Below, piece after piece: positions 39,017-46,841 of a DNA stretch of 64,000 bases. Origin of the DNA: Candidatus Baltobacteraceae bacterium (GTDB taxonomy: Bacteria > Vulcanimicrobiota > Vulcanimicrobiia > Vulcanimicrobiales > Vulcanimicrobiaceae); the NCBI GenBank assembly GCA_035502855.1, contig DATJTX010000014.1, forward strand, positions 20,440-84,439, read 5' to 3'. The translations under genes and the position numbers were made by a program. Under the pieces are notes generated by a model. It was not told the DNA's origin. It made no database searches and saw only the letters and a program-made list of their open reading frames with translations. How positions within the stretch are numbered: position 1 is the stretch's first letter; each line of letters starts with the position of its first letter.

Positions 39017-40031
39017 CACCGTAGGCCACCACCGGGCAGTTCACCACGAAGCCGGCCGGTTTGGCCTGCGCCGCCACTTCCCCGTAGTTGGTGAATCGCG
39101 TGCTCTGCGGCGCGGTTACGACCATCGCATTCCAAAGCGGGGCGTACGCGTTGGCCGCGTAGGGATGGGCCAAGTCCGGTGCGACCGAGAGCAGATTGAA
39201 CGGCGAACCCACGCTCGCGGCGCTCGCGAGCGTTGCATCCTCGCCGAGCGGCGTGCGCAGCGAGAGATAGGCCAGCCCCTGCGGCGCATCGCCGGTCTGC
39301 GGTCCGTCGACGACGACGCCGATCGGAATCTGGGCGCTCGAGGCGGCCTTCGCCAGATTCGGCGTGTAGGTCGCACGCTCGACGGCGGCCGCTCCCGCAT
39401 CCGAGGCTTCCGGGCTCAGATAGTAGACCGGTTTGTCGTCGAAGAAGCCGCGCGCGAGCGCAACCGTCACGGTTTTCTTCGCCGTATCGATCGCAAGCAC
39501 GCGATCCTCGGTGTTGCCGTGCGTGGTCACGTCGAACGGTCCATCGCCGGTCGCGACGATCGAGGCGTTGAGCACGCCCGCGATTCCTTGCGCGCGAACG
39601 AACGGCGAGTATTCACGATCGGCGTTTCCGCCGGGCGTTGCCGACTGCGGCGGGAATCCGGCCGGTCCGGCGATGTACGTGCGCGCGGCGCTGAAGTCCG
39701 GCGCGTCTTCGAAGGTGTACGTGCCGTCGGAATTTTTGATCGCCCGCTGCGTTGCGGCGGCACCGATCGAAGCCAGGCTTGGCGCAAAGTTTACGCCGAA
39801 ACGCCTGGCCACACCGGCGTCCGACGCGTCGGTAATGATGTACCACACGGTCATGCCGTCGTGACGGCCGCGATAAAGCGGCAGCGTGGCAGTGTGGTTC
39901 GTGGTATCGACGGCGAGCGCGCTCGCGATCGTGAACATGGAATGCGGCAGCTGCGCCGCCGATGCGGGCGCGAATCCGTAGATCGCGTACGCCGCTGCGA
40001 CAAAAAGAGAAAAACGCTTCAATTCGATCAA
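39003..40031 (-). CDS. Secreted protein of unknown function
   Basis: About 342 residues from TTG 40031, which overlaps the SUI1 stop as TTGA; an alternative TTG at 40022 starts MKRFSLFVAAAYAIYGF. Both give a signal peptide cleaved near ASAA. The mature protein carries HTATLPLYRGRHDGMTVWYI, VARRFGVNFAPSLAS, TVALARGFFDDKPVYYLSPE and a long C-terminal half without motifs I recognise. The repeated pattern TVWYIITDASDAG and PVYYLSPEASDAG suggests two related beta domains. Upstream open frame to 40517 lies over other genes and is not used. Confidence 0.7.
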   Translation of the reverse strand: MIELKRFSLFVAAAYAIYGFAPASAAQLPHSMFTIASALAVDTTNHTATLPLYRGRHDGMTVWYIITDASDAGVARRFGVNFAPSLASIGAAATQRAIKNSDGTYTFEDAPDFSAARTYIAGPAGFPPQSATPGGNADREYSPFVRAQGIAGVLNASIVATGDGPFDVTTHGNTEDRVLAIDTAKKTVTVALARGFFDDKPVYYLSPEASDAGAAAVERATYTPNLAKAASSAQIPIGVVVDGPQTGDAPQGLAYLSLRTPLGEDATLASAASVGSPFNLLSVAPDLAHPYAANAYAPLWNAMVVTAPQSTRFTNYGEVAAQAKPAGFVVNCPVVAYGELSY

Positions 40032-40294
40032 CCCCCAGCGATCTTGGCACGTCGGCCTTGTGTGAGAAACCATGCAACGATACGCTCGCGGTGGTCGCCT
40101 TGGATTTCCACCACGCCGTTTTTGCTGGTCCCTCCCGTGCCGCAGTGGCGCTTGAGCGCTTTGGCGATCTCGTCGGCCTCCGCCGGCGCCAGGCCATGCA
40201 CCAAGCTGACGACGCTGGCTCGGCGGCGCTCGCGCGCGACGCGGATGACGCCGTCGGCGGGCATCCCGGGTTTGGGCATGAAATGCAATTCCAT
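40028..40294 (-). CDS. SUI1/YciH family translation factor-like protein
   Basis: 88 residues from ATG 40294. The SUI1 domain shows VHGLAPAEADEIAKALKRHC, the hallmark GTGGTSKNGVVEIQGDHR and the C-terminal RIVAWFLTQGRRAKIAGG. Bacterial YciH is a homologue of eukaryotic initiation factor 1 that affects start-codon fidelity and translation under stress. The ATG lies in CCATGG and overlaps the start codon of the divergent LOG gene; a second ATG at 40279 would avoid the overlap. Confidence 0.88.
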   Translation of the reverse strand: MELHFMPKPGMPADGVIRVARERRRASVVSLVHGLAPAEADEIAKALKRHCGTGGTSKNGVVEIQGDHRERIVAWFLTQGRRAKIAGG

Positions 40295-40829
40295 GGCTCG
40301 AGTCTGTATCTTTTGCGGCGCCCACGCCGGCAAGGACGAACGCTACCGTGCACTCGCGGCGGAGGTCGCCGGCGCGTTGGCGCAGGCCGGCTACGGCATC
40401 GTCTACGGCGGCGGCCGCGTGGGTCTGATGGGATCGGTCGCCGACGCGATGCTGGCGCGCGGCGGTGAAGTCATCGGCGTCATCCCGCGCACGATGGCAA
40501 GCAGCGAAGTGGCGCACGACGGCATTACGCGCCTACACGTAGTCGACACGATGCACGAGCGCAAGGCGTTGATGGCGCAATTGAGCGACGCGTTCATCGC
40601 GCTGCCGGGCGGATACGGAACGATGGACGAGTTCCACGAAATTCTGACGTGGCGTCAGCTCCGCGTCCACGACAAGCCGATCGGGCTGCTCAATAACGAC
40701 GGCTACTACGACGATCTGCTCGCGCTCTACGCTCGCATGCGGTCCGAAGGTTTTATCTCGTCCGACGGTCGCCCGCTTTTCGCCAGCGGCGACCGCATCG
40801 AGGAGTTGCTCGAGGCAATGGGACTCTAA
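40293..40829 (+). CDS. LOG family protein (cytokinin riboside 5'-monophosphate phosphoribohydrolase type)
   Basis: 178 residues from ATG 40293; an ATG at 40278 is an alternative. Begins MARVCIFCGAHAGKDERY, then GIVYGGGRVGLMGSVADA, IGVIPRTM, ERKALMAQLSDAFIALPGGYGTMDE. The PGGxGTxxE motif defines the LOG family, which hydrolyses N6-modified or plain nucleoside monophosphates to base and ribose 5-phosphate. Start codon overlaps that of the divergent SUI1 gene. The TAA stop overlaps the TAG of the convergent SCP2 gene. Confidence 0.9.
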   Translation: MARVCIFCGAHAGKDERYRALAAEVAGALAQAGYGIVYGGGRVGLMGSVADAMLARGGEVIGVIPRTMASSEVAHDGITRLHVVDTMHERKALMAQLSDAFIALPGGYGTMDEFHEILTWRQLRVHDKPIGLLNNDGYYDDLLALYARMRSEGFISSDGRPLFASGDRIEELLEAMGL

Positions 40830-41227
40830 CCGTGTTCTTTCCGGTACTTCTTGTAACGCGGAATCGCTCGGGCCATCGCCGGGAGCAGCCGCATCGAGGC
40901 GGTAAGATCACCGACCGCCTTTGCGCGGCCTTTCATCAGATCGCTCGGCGACATTTCGCCGCGGTAGAGCGCATCGAAGGTGTCGGCGCGCATGAAGAGT
41001 TCGACGGTCGGCTTGGGCGCGTTCGGATCGTCGACGTACACGTCGTAGCGATGGCCCGGCTCGGGCTTGCACGTCGTGTCGAGCACGATCCGGATAACCG
41101 GGTCTTTCAACGTGTATGCGATGATCACACCATTCCCGCCGAAAAACGGGTCCTCGACCTCCGCTTCATATTTGAAGAAGGGCTCCAGTACTTCGCGTGC
41201 GTGTGCGCTGTCGCGGAATGCGCTCAT
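40826..41227 (-). CDS. SCP2 sterol-transfer-like domain protein
   Basis: 133 residues from ATG 41227, preceded by GAGGTGAG, a good ribosome-binding site. Stretches YDVYVDDPNAPKPTVELFMR, DTFDALYRGEMSPSDLMKGRAKAVGDLTA match the SCP2 fold, which binds lipid-like ligands in a hydrophobic tunnel. The Lys/Arg-rich C-terminus (RYKKYRKEHG) follows. Function in bacteria is not known. The open frame to 41272 adds 15 residues without support. Confidence 0.78.
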   Translation of the reverse strand: MSAFRDSAHAREVLEPFFKYEAEVEDPFFGGNGVIIAYTLKDPVIRIVLDTTCKPEPGHRYDVYVDDPNAPKPTVELFMRADTFDALYRGEMSPSDLMKGRAKAVGDLTASMRLLPAMARAIPRYKKYRKEHG

Positions 41228-41298
41228 GGACTCACCTCGGAGGAGACGACGGTTAGCCACACGTACGCGCACCCAGACATACGCAGAAGGAGATCGGT

Positions 41299-41421
41299 GT
41301 GAAGCTCACCCTTCGATCCCTTGGTAGTATATCGGTCGCGGGCGCGCTCACGCTTACTTGGTTACCGGCGATTTCGGCCGTGATGCTATCGGCCGGCCCA
41401 GCGCAAACGACGGTCGCCTAA
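41299..41421 (+). CDS. Short exported or membrane peptide, 40 residues
   Basis: GTG start at 41299 with a near-consensus AGAAGGAG 7 bases upstream (41285-41292). The product starts MKLTLRSLGSISVAGALTLT and continues with a hydrophobic stretch, giving one membrane helix or a signal peptide with little mature sequence. It stands alone between the divergent SCP2 gene and the convergent kgd gene. The strong ribosome-binding site is the main evidence; no family recognised. Confidence 0.45.
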   Translation: MKLTLRSLGSISVAGALTLTWLPAISAVMLSAGPAQTTVA

Positions 41422-41467
41422 GCGCCTCCGAGCGGCCCCGGCGGAACCTCCTTGCGAATGCTCGCCA

Positions 41468-44400
41468 TTATTCGGTGAGCGCCATCTTGATGACGCGCTC
41501 TTGCTCGACGGCGTGGGCGCCGGGATACCCTTCCGAGGGAGAGGCGCGATAGCCGCGTCCGGCGTAGCCGATGTCGAGCGGCTTTTTCAACTTCTCGAGC
41601 AGACGCCGGCGCGCGTACGCACGTGCGCCCATGTTCTTCGGCTCCTCTTGCACCCACACCAATGATTTCAAGTTTGGATAAGTGTCGAGCAGCGCGTTGA
41701 TCTCTTGCGAAGGCATCGGCGAAAGCAGCTCGATGCGCACGATCGCCGTCTTCTTCATCTTTGGATAGAGTTCCGAGCCGATCAGATCGTAGTAGATCTT
41801 GCCGGAGCAGAGCAGGATGCGTTCGATCTTACTCTTGTCGCTCACGTTCGGATCGTCGATAACGGGCTTGAATGTGCCGCTCGCCATTTCGTCGATCGAA
41901 CCCGAGGCGGCCTCGGCGCGCAGCAGCGACTTGGGTGTCATGACGACGAGCGGTACCGGATTGGGTGAACTCGCCTGGGCGCGCAAGAGATGGAAGTAAT
42001 TGGCCGCGTTCGACGGATACGCGACGCGCAGGTTGCCTTCGGCGGCGAGTTGTAGGAAACGCTCGAGCCGGGCGCTGGAATGTTCGGGCCCCTGGCCTTC
42101 GTAACCGTGTGGGAGCAGCAACGTCAGACGCGAGGTTTGCCCCCACTTCGCCTGTCCGGCCGCGATGAACTGGTCGATGATGATCTGCGCGCCGTTGACA
42201 AAGTCTCCGAACTGCGCTTCCCAAAGCACGAGCGACTTCGGCACGGCGGCGGCGTAGCCGTACTCGAAGCCCAGCGCCGCATATTCCGAGAGCGGGCTGT
42301 TGTGGATTTCGAAGCTCGCTTTCGCCGCGCCGACGTGCTGCAGCGGAATATATTCGGCGTCGCGCGAGGGATCGTGCAGCACCGCGTGGCGATGGCTGAA
42401 CGTTCCGCGCTCCGTGTCCTGACCGGTGAGGCGAATCGGCACCCCGGAGGCGAGGAGCGATGCAAAAGCGAGGGCTTCGGCCATGCCCCAATCGACCAAT
42501 CCCTTCTCGGCGATCGTCGCTTTGCGGCGCTCGAACTGCGTGACGAGTTTCTTGTTGATCGTGAAGCCGCCCGGAACGGTTACGACGTCGTCGGACCATT
42601 CCAGCAACTGCTGCTTGGTGATCGGCGTCAGCGTCGCGGTCGGCAGCGGGGCGTTCTGCGAGATCTTCTCGATCATGCTGCCGCCCTCGGATTCCTTGAC
42701 GTTCTTGTACGCCTCTTGCAGACGCGCGGTCGCCTCGACGACCATTTCATTTGCCTGTTCCGCCGTCACCACGCCTTGCGCGATCAGCTTGTTGGCGAAG
42801 AGCTCACGTGCGGTCGGGTGCGATTTGATCTTCTCGTACATCGTCGGTTGCGTGTACGCGGGCTCGTCCTGCTCGTTGTGACCGAAGCGGCGATAGCCGA
42901 TCAGATCGATCACCACGTCGCGTGCAAAGCGCTTGCGAAACTCTTCGGCCAGATGCACGGCCGAGATGCAGGCGTCCACGTCGTCGGCATTGACGTGAAT
43001 GATCGGCGCATCGAAACCTTTGGCGATGTCGGAGGCATAGCGCGTCGAGCGAGAATCGCGCGTATCGGCGGTGAAGCCGATCTGGTTGTTGGCGATGATG
43101 TGCAGCGTGCCGCCGGTCGCGTAGCCCGGGAGCGATTGCAGGTTGAAAACTTCCGAGATGATTCCCTGGCCGGTGAACGCCGCATCGCCGTGAATGAGAA
43201 TCGGCGCCGCCTTGCGCACGTCGAGCGAAGGAGCGGCGCCGTTGCGATCGGTCTGCAACGCGCGCGCGCGCCCTTCCACCACCGGGTCGACGGCTTCGAG
43301 ATGGCTCGGATTGTGCTGCAGCGTCACCATGATCTGCTTGCCGCTCGACGTGTCGTAGACGCCGGTCGCGCCGTGGTGATACTTCACGTCGCCGGTGACG
43401 TCGTCGTCGGTGCTCATCTCGCCGCGTTGATGCGCCGCCTCGAACTCACCGATCAGCTCCTCGTACGGCATGTTCACGACGTGCGCGATCACGCTCAGGC
43501 GGCCGCGGTGCGCCATCCCGAGCACGGCATTTGGCGTGCCTTCGTCCGCGAGCATCTCGAGAATCTCTTCGAGCATCGGCACCATGATGTCGAGCCCCTC
43601 GCCCGAGAAGCTTTTCTGGCCGAGAAACATCTTACGAATGTAGCGTTCGAACGTCTCGACCTTGGTCAGGCGCTGGAGCACGCGCGCCTGTCGCTCGGAC
43701 GAGAGCGAAACGCGGCTTGCGCCGCTCTCGATCGTTTCGCGCAGCCAGCGCCGCTGCTCGGTATTCGAGATGTGCTCGAATTCATACGCGATCGTCGAAC
43801 TGTAGATCTCACGCAGTTTGGGAAGCACGTCCGCGAGCGTCGCACCGGGTACGTGCACGTGGAGCACCGAGGCGGGAATCGCGGCTTGCAGCGCGGGCGT
43901 GAGACCATAGGTCGCCGGATCGAGCTTGGGATCACCGATCGGCTCCGCGCCGAGCGGATCGAGATGCGCGGCCAGGTGTCCGTGGGTGCGATAGCCCGAG
44001 ACGATTGCCATCCCCGCCGCAACCGCGCGCAACATCTCGTCGCTGGGCGCGACCGGCTGTTGCGGCGCCGAAGCGGCGCCGTCACCCTGAGCTTGTCGAA
44101 CGGCGGGCGGCTCGAACGGGCCGGCTTTCACGCCAAGCTGTGCGAACAGCATTTCGTAGAAATCGTCCGCGCCTTGCAAGAGCTGATCGATACGGCGCAG
44201 ATATTCGCCCGACTGCGCGCCCTGGATCACGCGATGATCGTAGGTGCTCGTCATCTGCATCACTTTGCCGACGCCGAGCGAACGCAGCGCGCTCTCCGGC
44301 GAATTCGCAAACCCGGGCGGATAGCCGATCGCGCCGGTCGCGAGGATCGCGCCCTGCCCGGCCATCAAGCGCGGCACAGAGGCGACGGTGCCGATGCCGC

Positions 44401-45715
44401 CCGGATTGGTCAGCGTGAACGACGCGCCTTGCAGATCGTCGGCGCCGAGTTTATTGTCGCGCGCCTTGGCGACGAGATCCTGGTACTTCGCGTAAAAGCC
44501 TGCGAAATCGAGCGCGTCGGCATTCTTGATCACGGGCACGATCAGGAAACGCGAGCCGTCCTTGCGTTCGGAGTCGACCGCGAGGCCGAGATGAATGCCC
44601 GGCTCGAGCCGCTGCGGCGCGCCGCTGGGATCGCGGCGGAAGCTGTAGGTGATGAACGGCATCTCGGCGGCGGCGCGCACCATCGCGTAGGCGATGATGT
44701 GCGTGAACGAGATCTTCTCGCTGCGGCCTGCGGCTTTGACCGCGTTGTTCAGTTCTTTACGGCGCGCATCGAGCACGTCGACCGCCAGCGTGCGAAAGCT
44801 CGTCGCGGTCGGAATCGTCAGCGACTGCTCCATGTAGCCGGTCAGCGCCGCGGCCGGTCCCTTGAGCGGCGTGACCTTCGCACCGCTCGGTACGGGTGCG
44901 CTCGTTGGCGCGCCGGGTGCGCTGCGTTTGCGCGCACCATTCGCTTGGGCGGAAACATCGCCGCGCAAGATCAATCCGTTCGGACCCGATCCGCGAATCG
45001 AAGCCAGATCGAGTTCGAGTTTGTTCGCGACGCGGCGCGCCTGCGGCGAGGCGGCGACTTCGCTCGTTCCCGCACTTCGAGGCAGCGCTTCGCGCTGCAC
45101 CTCAGCGTGACGGTTGGCGTTGTCATCCGCAGGAGCCCGCACAGCGGGCGCACCCGCAGCGCCGACTTCGATTTCGGCCAGCTTTGCGCCGACACTAATC
45201 GTGTCGCCCTCCTTGCCGAACAGCTGCGTGACCACGCCCGAGGCCGGTGCCGGCACTTCGACGTCGACTTTGTCGGTCGTTACGTCGACGATCGTGTCGC
45301 CCTCGTTGACCTGGTCGCCGACGCGCTTGCGAAACTCGACGATCGAACCTTCGGTGACCGACTCGCCCATCTCCGGCAGCGTGACCGCGACGATTTTTGC
45401 TGCTTTCGCTTTGGGCGCACCGTTCGTCGCCGGCGCAGCCGTCGCGGTGACGGCCCCATTGCCGTTTTTCGATGTGTCGATCTCGGCCAGCGGCGCACCG
45501 ACCGCGACCGTGTCGCCTTCTTTGCCGAAGAGCTGGGTGATCACACCCGCGGCGGTCGCCGGTACTTCGACGTCGACCTTGTCGGTCGTCACGTCGACCA
45601 ACGTGTCGCCTTCGTTGACCTGGTCACCGACGCGCTTGCGCCACTCGACGATGGAGCCTTCGGTGACCGACTCGCCCATCTCGGGGAGGGTTACCTTGAC
45701 TACCGCGTCAGCCAC
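41468..45715 (-). CDS. kgd: Multifunctional 2-oxoglutarate dehydrogenase: two lipoyl domains, PSBD, E2 and E1 in one chain (Kgd type)
   Basis: 1415 residues from GTG 45715, preceded by GGAG; the open frame beyond lies over the yeiH gene. Order: lipoyl domain 1 (Lys46 in TTDKVDVEV), lipoyl domain 2 (Lys149 in the same motif), peripheral subunit-binding domain at about 221-256 (ASPQARRVANKLELDLASI), E2 acyltransferase at about 285-510 ending STYDHRVIQGAQSGEYLRR, then ThDP-dependent E1 (HGDAAFTGQGIISEVFNLQ, GYRRFGHNEQDEPAYTQP). It oxidises 2-oxoglutarate to succinyl-CoA in the TCA cycle. As in actinobacterial Kgd the DHRxxDG motif has Gln for Asp, but those proteins lack lipoyl domains. Two dispersed repeats lie in its linkers. 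An E3 gene is not in the window. Confidence 0.93.
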   Translation of the reverse strand: MADAVVKVTLPEMGESVTEGSIVEWRKRVGDQVNEGDTLVDVTTDKVDVEVPATAAGVITQLFGKEGDTVAVGAPLAEIDTSKNGNGAVTATAAPATNGAPKAKAAKIVAVTLPEMGESVTEGSIVEFRKRVGDQVNEGDTIVDVTTDKVDVEVPAPASGVVTQLFGKEGDTISVGAKLAEIEVGAAGAPAVRAPADDNANRHAEVQREALPRSAGTSEVAASPQARRVANKLELDLASIRGSGPNGLILRGDVSAQANGARKRSAPGAPTSAPVPSGAKVTPLKGPAAALTGYMEQSLTIPTATSFRTLAVDVLDARRKELNNAVKAAGRSEKISFTHIIAYAMVRAAAEMPFITYSFRRDPSGAPQRLEPGIHLGLAVDSERKDGSRFLIVPVIKNADALDFAGFYAKYQDLVAKARDNKLGADDLQGASFTLTNPGGIGTVASVPRLMAGQGAILATGAIGYPPGFANSPESALRSLGVGKVMQMTSTYDHRVIQGAQSGEYLRRIDQLLQGADDFYEMLFAQLGVKAGPFEPPAVRQAQGDGAASAPQQPVAPSDEMLRAVAAGMAIVSGYRTHGHLAAHLDPLGAEPIGDPKLDPATYGLTPALQAAIPASVLHVHVPGATLADVLPKLREIYSSTIAYEFEHISNTEQRRWLRETIESGASRVSLSSERQARVLQRLTKVETFERYIRKMFLGQKSFSGEGLDIMVPMLEEILEMLADEGTPNAVLGMAHRGRLSVIAHVVNMPYEELIGEFEAAHQRGEMSTDDDVTGDVKYHHGATGVYDTSSGKQIMVTLQHNPSHLEAVDPVVEGRARALQTDRNGAAPSLDVRKAAPILIHGDAAFTGQGIISEVFNLQSLPGYATGGTLHIIANNQIGFTADTRDSRSTRYASDIAKGFDAPIIHVNADDVDACISAVHLAEEFRKRFARDVVIDLIGYRRFGHNEQDEPAYTQPTMYEKIKSHPTARELFANKLIAQGVVTAEQANEMVVEATARLQEAYKNVKESEGGSMIEKISQNAPLPTATLTPITKQQLLEWSDDVVTVPGGFTINKKLVTQFERRKATIAEKGLVDWGMAEALAFASLLASGVPIRLTGQDTERGTFSHRHAVLHDPSRDAEYIPLQHVGAAKASFEIHNSPLSEYAALGFEYGYAAAVPKSLVLWEAQFGDFVNGAQIIIDQFIAAGQAKWGQTSRLTLLLPHGYEGQGPEHSSARLERFLQLAAEGNLRVAYPSNAANYFHLLRAQASSPNPVPLVVMTPKSLLRAEAASGSIDEMASGTFKPVIDDPNVSDKSKIERILLCSGKIYYDLIGSELYPKMKKTAIVRIELLSPMPSQEINALLDTYPNLKSLVWVQEEPKNMGARAYARRRLLEKLKKPLDIGYAGRGYRASPSEGYPGAHAVEQERVIKMALTE
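44081..44100. repeat. Short dispersed repeat, copy 2 (E2-E1 linker of kgd)
   Basis: Plus strand GTCACCCTGAG, CTTG, TCGAA. Read in the kgd frame it encodes VRQAQGD in the linker between the E2 and E1 domains. It has both conserved ends but only a minimal centre. Confidence 0.6.
45075..45111. repeat. Short palindromic repeat, copy 3 (lipoyl2-PSBD linker of kgd)
   Basis: CTTCGAGG end, then a perfect hairpin GCAGCGC-TTC-GCGCTGC (45082-45098), then CCTCAGCGTGAC. In the kgd frame it encodes RHAEVQREALPRS between the second lipoyl domain and the subunit-binding domain, a region that is normally Ala/Pro-rich linker. Confidence 0.7.
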
Positions 45716-45796
45716 GTTCGAATGCTCCGTCCTAGTAAAGGGGAAAGTAAGACTTCCCGCCATTCTAACCCGGCCCTGGCGCGCGAGGATACGACC

Positions 45797-45823
45797 AGGG
45801 GCGCCCGGCGCTAGGCCGCCCCT
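45797..45823. repeat. Inverted repeat AGGGGCG/CGCCCCT at the 3' end of yeiH
   Basis: A 7-base perfect stem (45797-45803 and 45817-45823) around the yeiH stop codon. The 10-mer AGGGGCGCCC is shared with the intergenic palindromes near 55304. It could act as a transcript-end hairpin; there is no T-tract, so intrinsic termination is not supported. Confidence 0.4.
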
Positions 45824-46779
45824 ACGAGCCGCGCGATCGCGAGGCTCGAGAGCGCGATCGCGATCCAGAGGATCGCGCCCAGGACGAGCGGGCGCATCCC
45901 GGCGCGGCGGATTTTCTCGACCTCGGTTCCCAGGCCCACTCCGGCCAGCGCGACCGTGATCGAAAAGAGCGCGAGTTCTTGCAGCGGCCCTTGCGCCGCC
46001 GGTGGGATCAGGCCGAACGAGTTGAGTGTCGCGGCCGCGAGAAACCAGAGGATGAACCAGGGTACGATCGCGCGCCAGTTGATGGCCGCCTCGCCGCGCG
46101 CGTGCTGAATCTTGCGCCACCCGTAAAACAGCACGATCGGAATGATCAGCGTCGTGCGCGTGAGCTTCACGATCACGGCCGCGTTCCCGGCGACCCGTCC
46201 ATACGAAAACGACGCCGCGACCACCGACGACGTATCGTTGATCGCGGTGCCGGCCCACAGGCCGAACGCGTGTTGCGAGAGCTGCATCAGATGGCCGAGC
46301 GCCGGAAAGATCAACACCGCGACGACGTTGAACAGGAAGACGACGCCGAGCGAGTAGGCGACATCGGCTTGATCGGCCTCGATCACGCTCGCCACCGCAG
46401 CGATCGCCGATCCGCCGCAAATCGCCGTGCCGACACCGACGAGGCGGCGAATGTTACGATCGAGTCCGAGCAGACGACCCACGACGTAGGCGAGCACGAG
46501 CACGATCGCGAGCGTGCCGAGCATCACCGGCAGCGAATGCGCGCCGCCCTGCGCGATCTCGCTCAAGCTCAAGTGCGCGCCGAGCAAGACGATCGACCAT
46601 TGCAAGAGCTGCTTGGCGGCGAAGGTGATGCCGGGGCTCAGCACCGGGCTCGGCGCGCGCAGCGTCGCGAGGATCGCGCCGATGACGATCGCAAAGACCG
46701 GCGCGCCGACGATCGGTACGGCGTGTCCCAACACCGCAGCAACGATGGCGACGGCGAGCGCGAGCAAAAAGCCGAGCAT
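45811..46779 (-). CDS. YeiH family putative sulfate/anion exporter (UPF0324)
   Basis: 322 residues from ATG 46779; an ATG at 46836 would add 19 residues but leaves only 5 bases to the divergent rmuC start. About ten membrane helices. Family motifs: LLQWSIVLLGAHLSLSEI, VGVGTAICGGSAIAAVA, LGVVFLFNVVAVLIFPALGH, AGTAINDTSSVVAAS and KLTRTTLIIPIVL. Members are inner-membrane proteins proposed to export sulfate or related anions; transport has been shown for few. Stand-alone gene on the minus strand. Confidence 0.88.
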   Translation of the reverse strand: MLGFLLALAVAIVAAVLGHAVPIVGAPVFAIVIGAILATLRAPSPVLSPGITFAAKQLLQWSIVLLGAHLSLSEIAQGGAHSLPVMLGTLAIVLVLAYVVGRLLGLDRNIRRLVGVGTAICGGSAIAAVASVIEADQADVAYSLGVVFLFNVVAVLIFPALGHLMQLSQHAFGLWAGTAINDTSSVVAASFSYGRVAGNAAVIVKLTRTTLIIPIVLFYGWRKIQHARGEAAINWRAIVPWFILWFLAAATLNSFGLIPPAAQGPLQELALFSITVALAGVGLGTEVEKIRRAGMRPLVLGAILWIAIALSSLAIARLVGAA

Positions 46780-46841
46780 GGCTCGCAGCTTCGCGGTGCC
46801 GGCAGCATGTCTTTTGCGACAATAGTCGAAGTTCATCGATC

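Noticed and set aside
41421..41467. Intrinsic terminator between the 40-residue peptide and kgd
   Set aside because: There is a weak GC inverted stretch but no following T-run on either strand.
42080..45814. 1244-residue open frame on the plus strand opposite kgd
   Set aside because: Arg/His/Asp-rich translation without domains, antisense to a clear 2-oxoglutarate dehydrogenase; long antisense frames are normal at this GC content.
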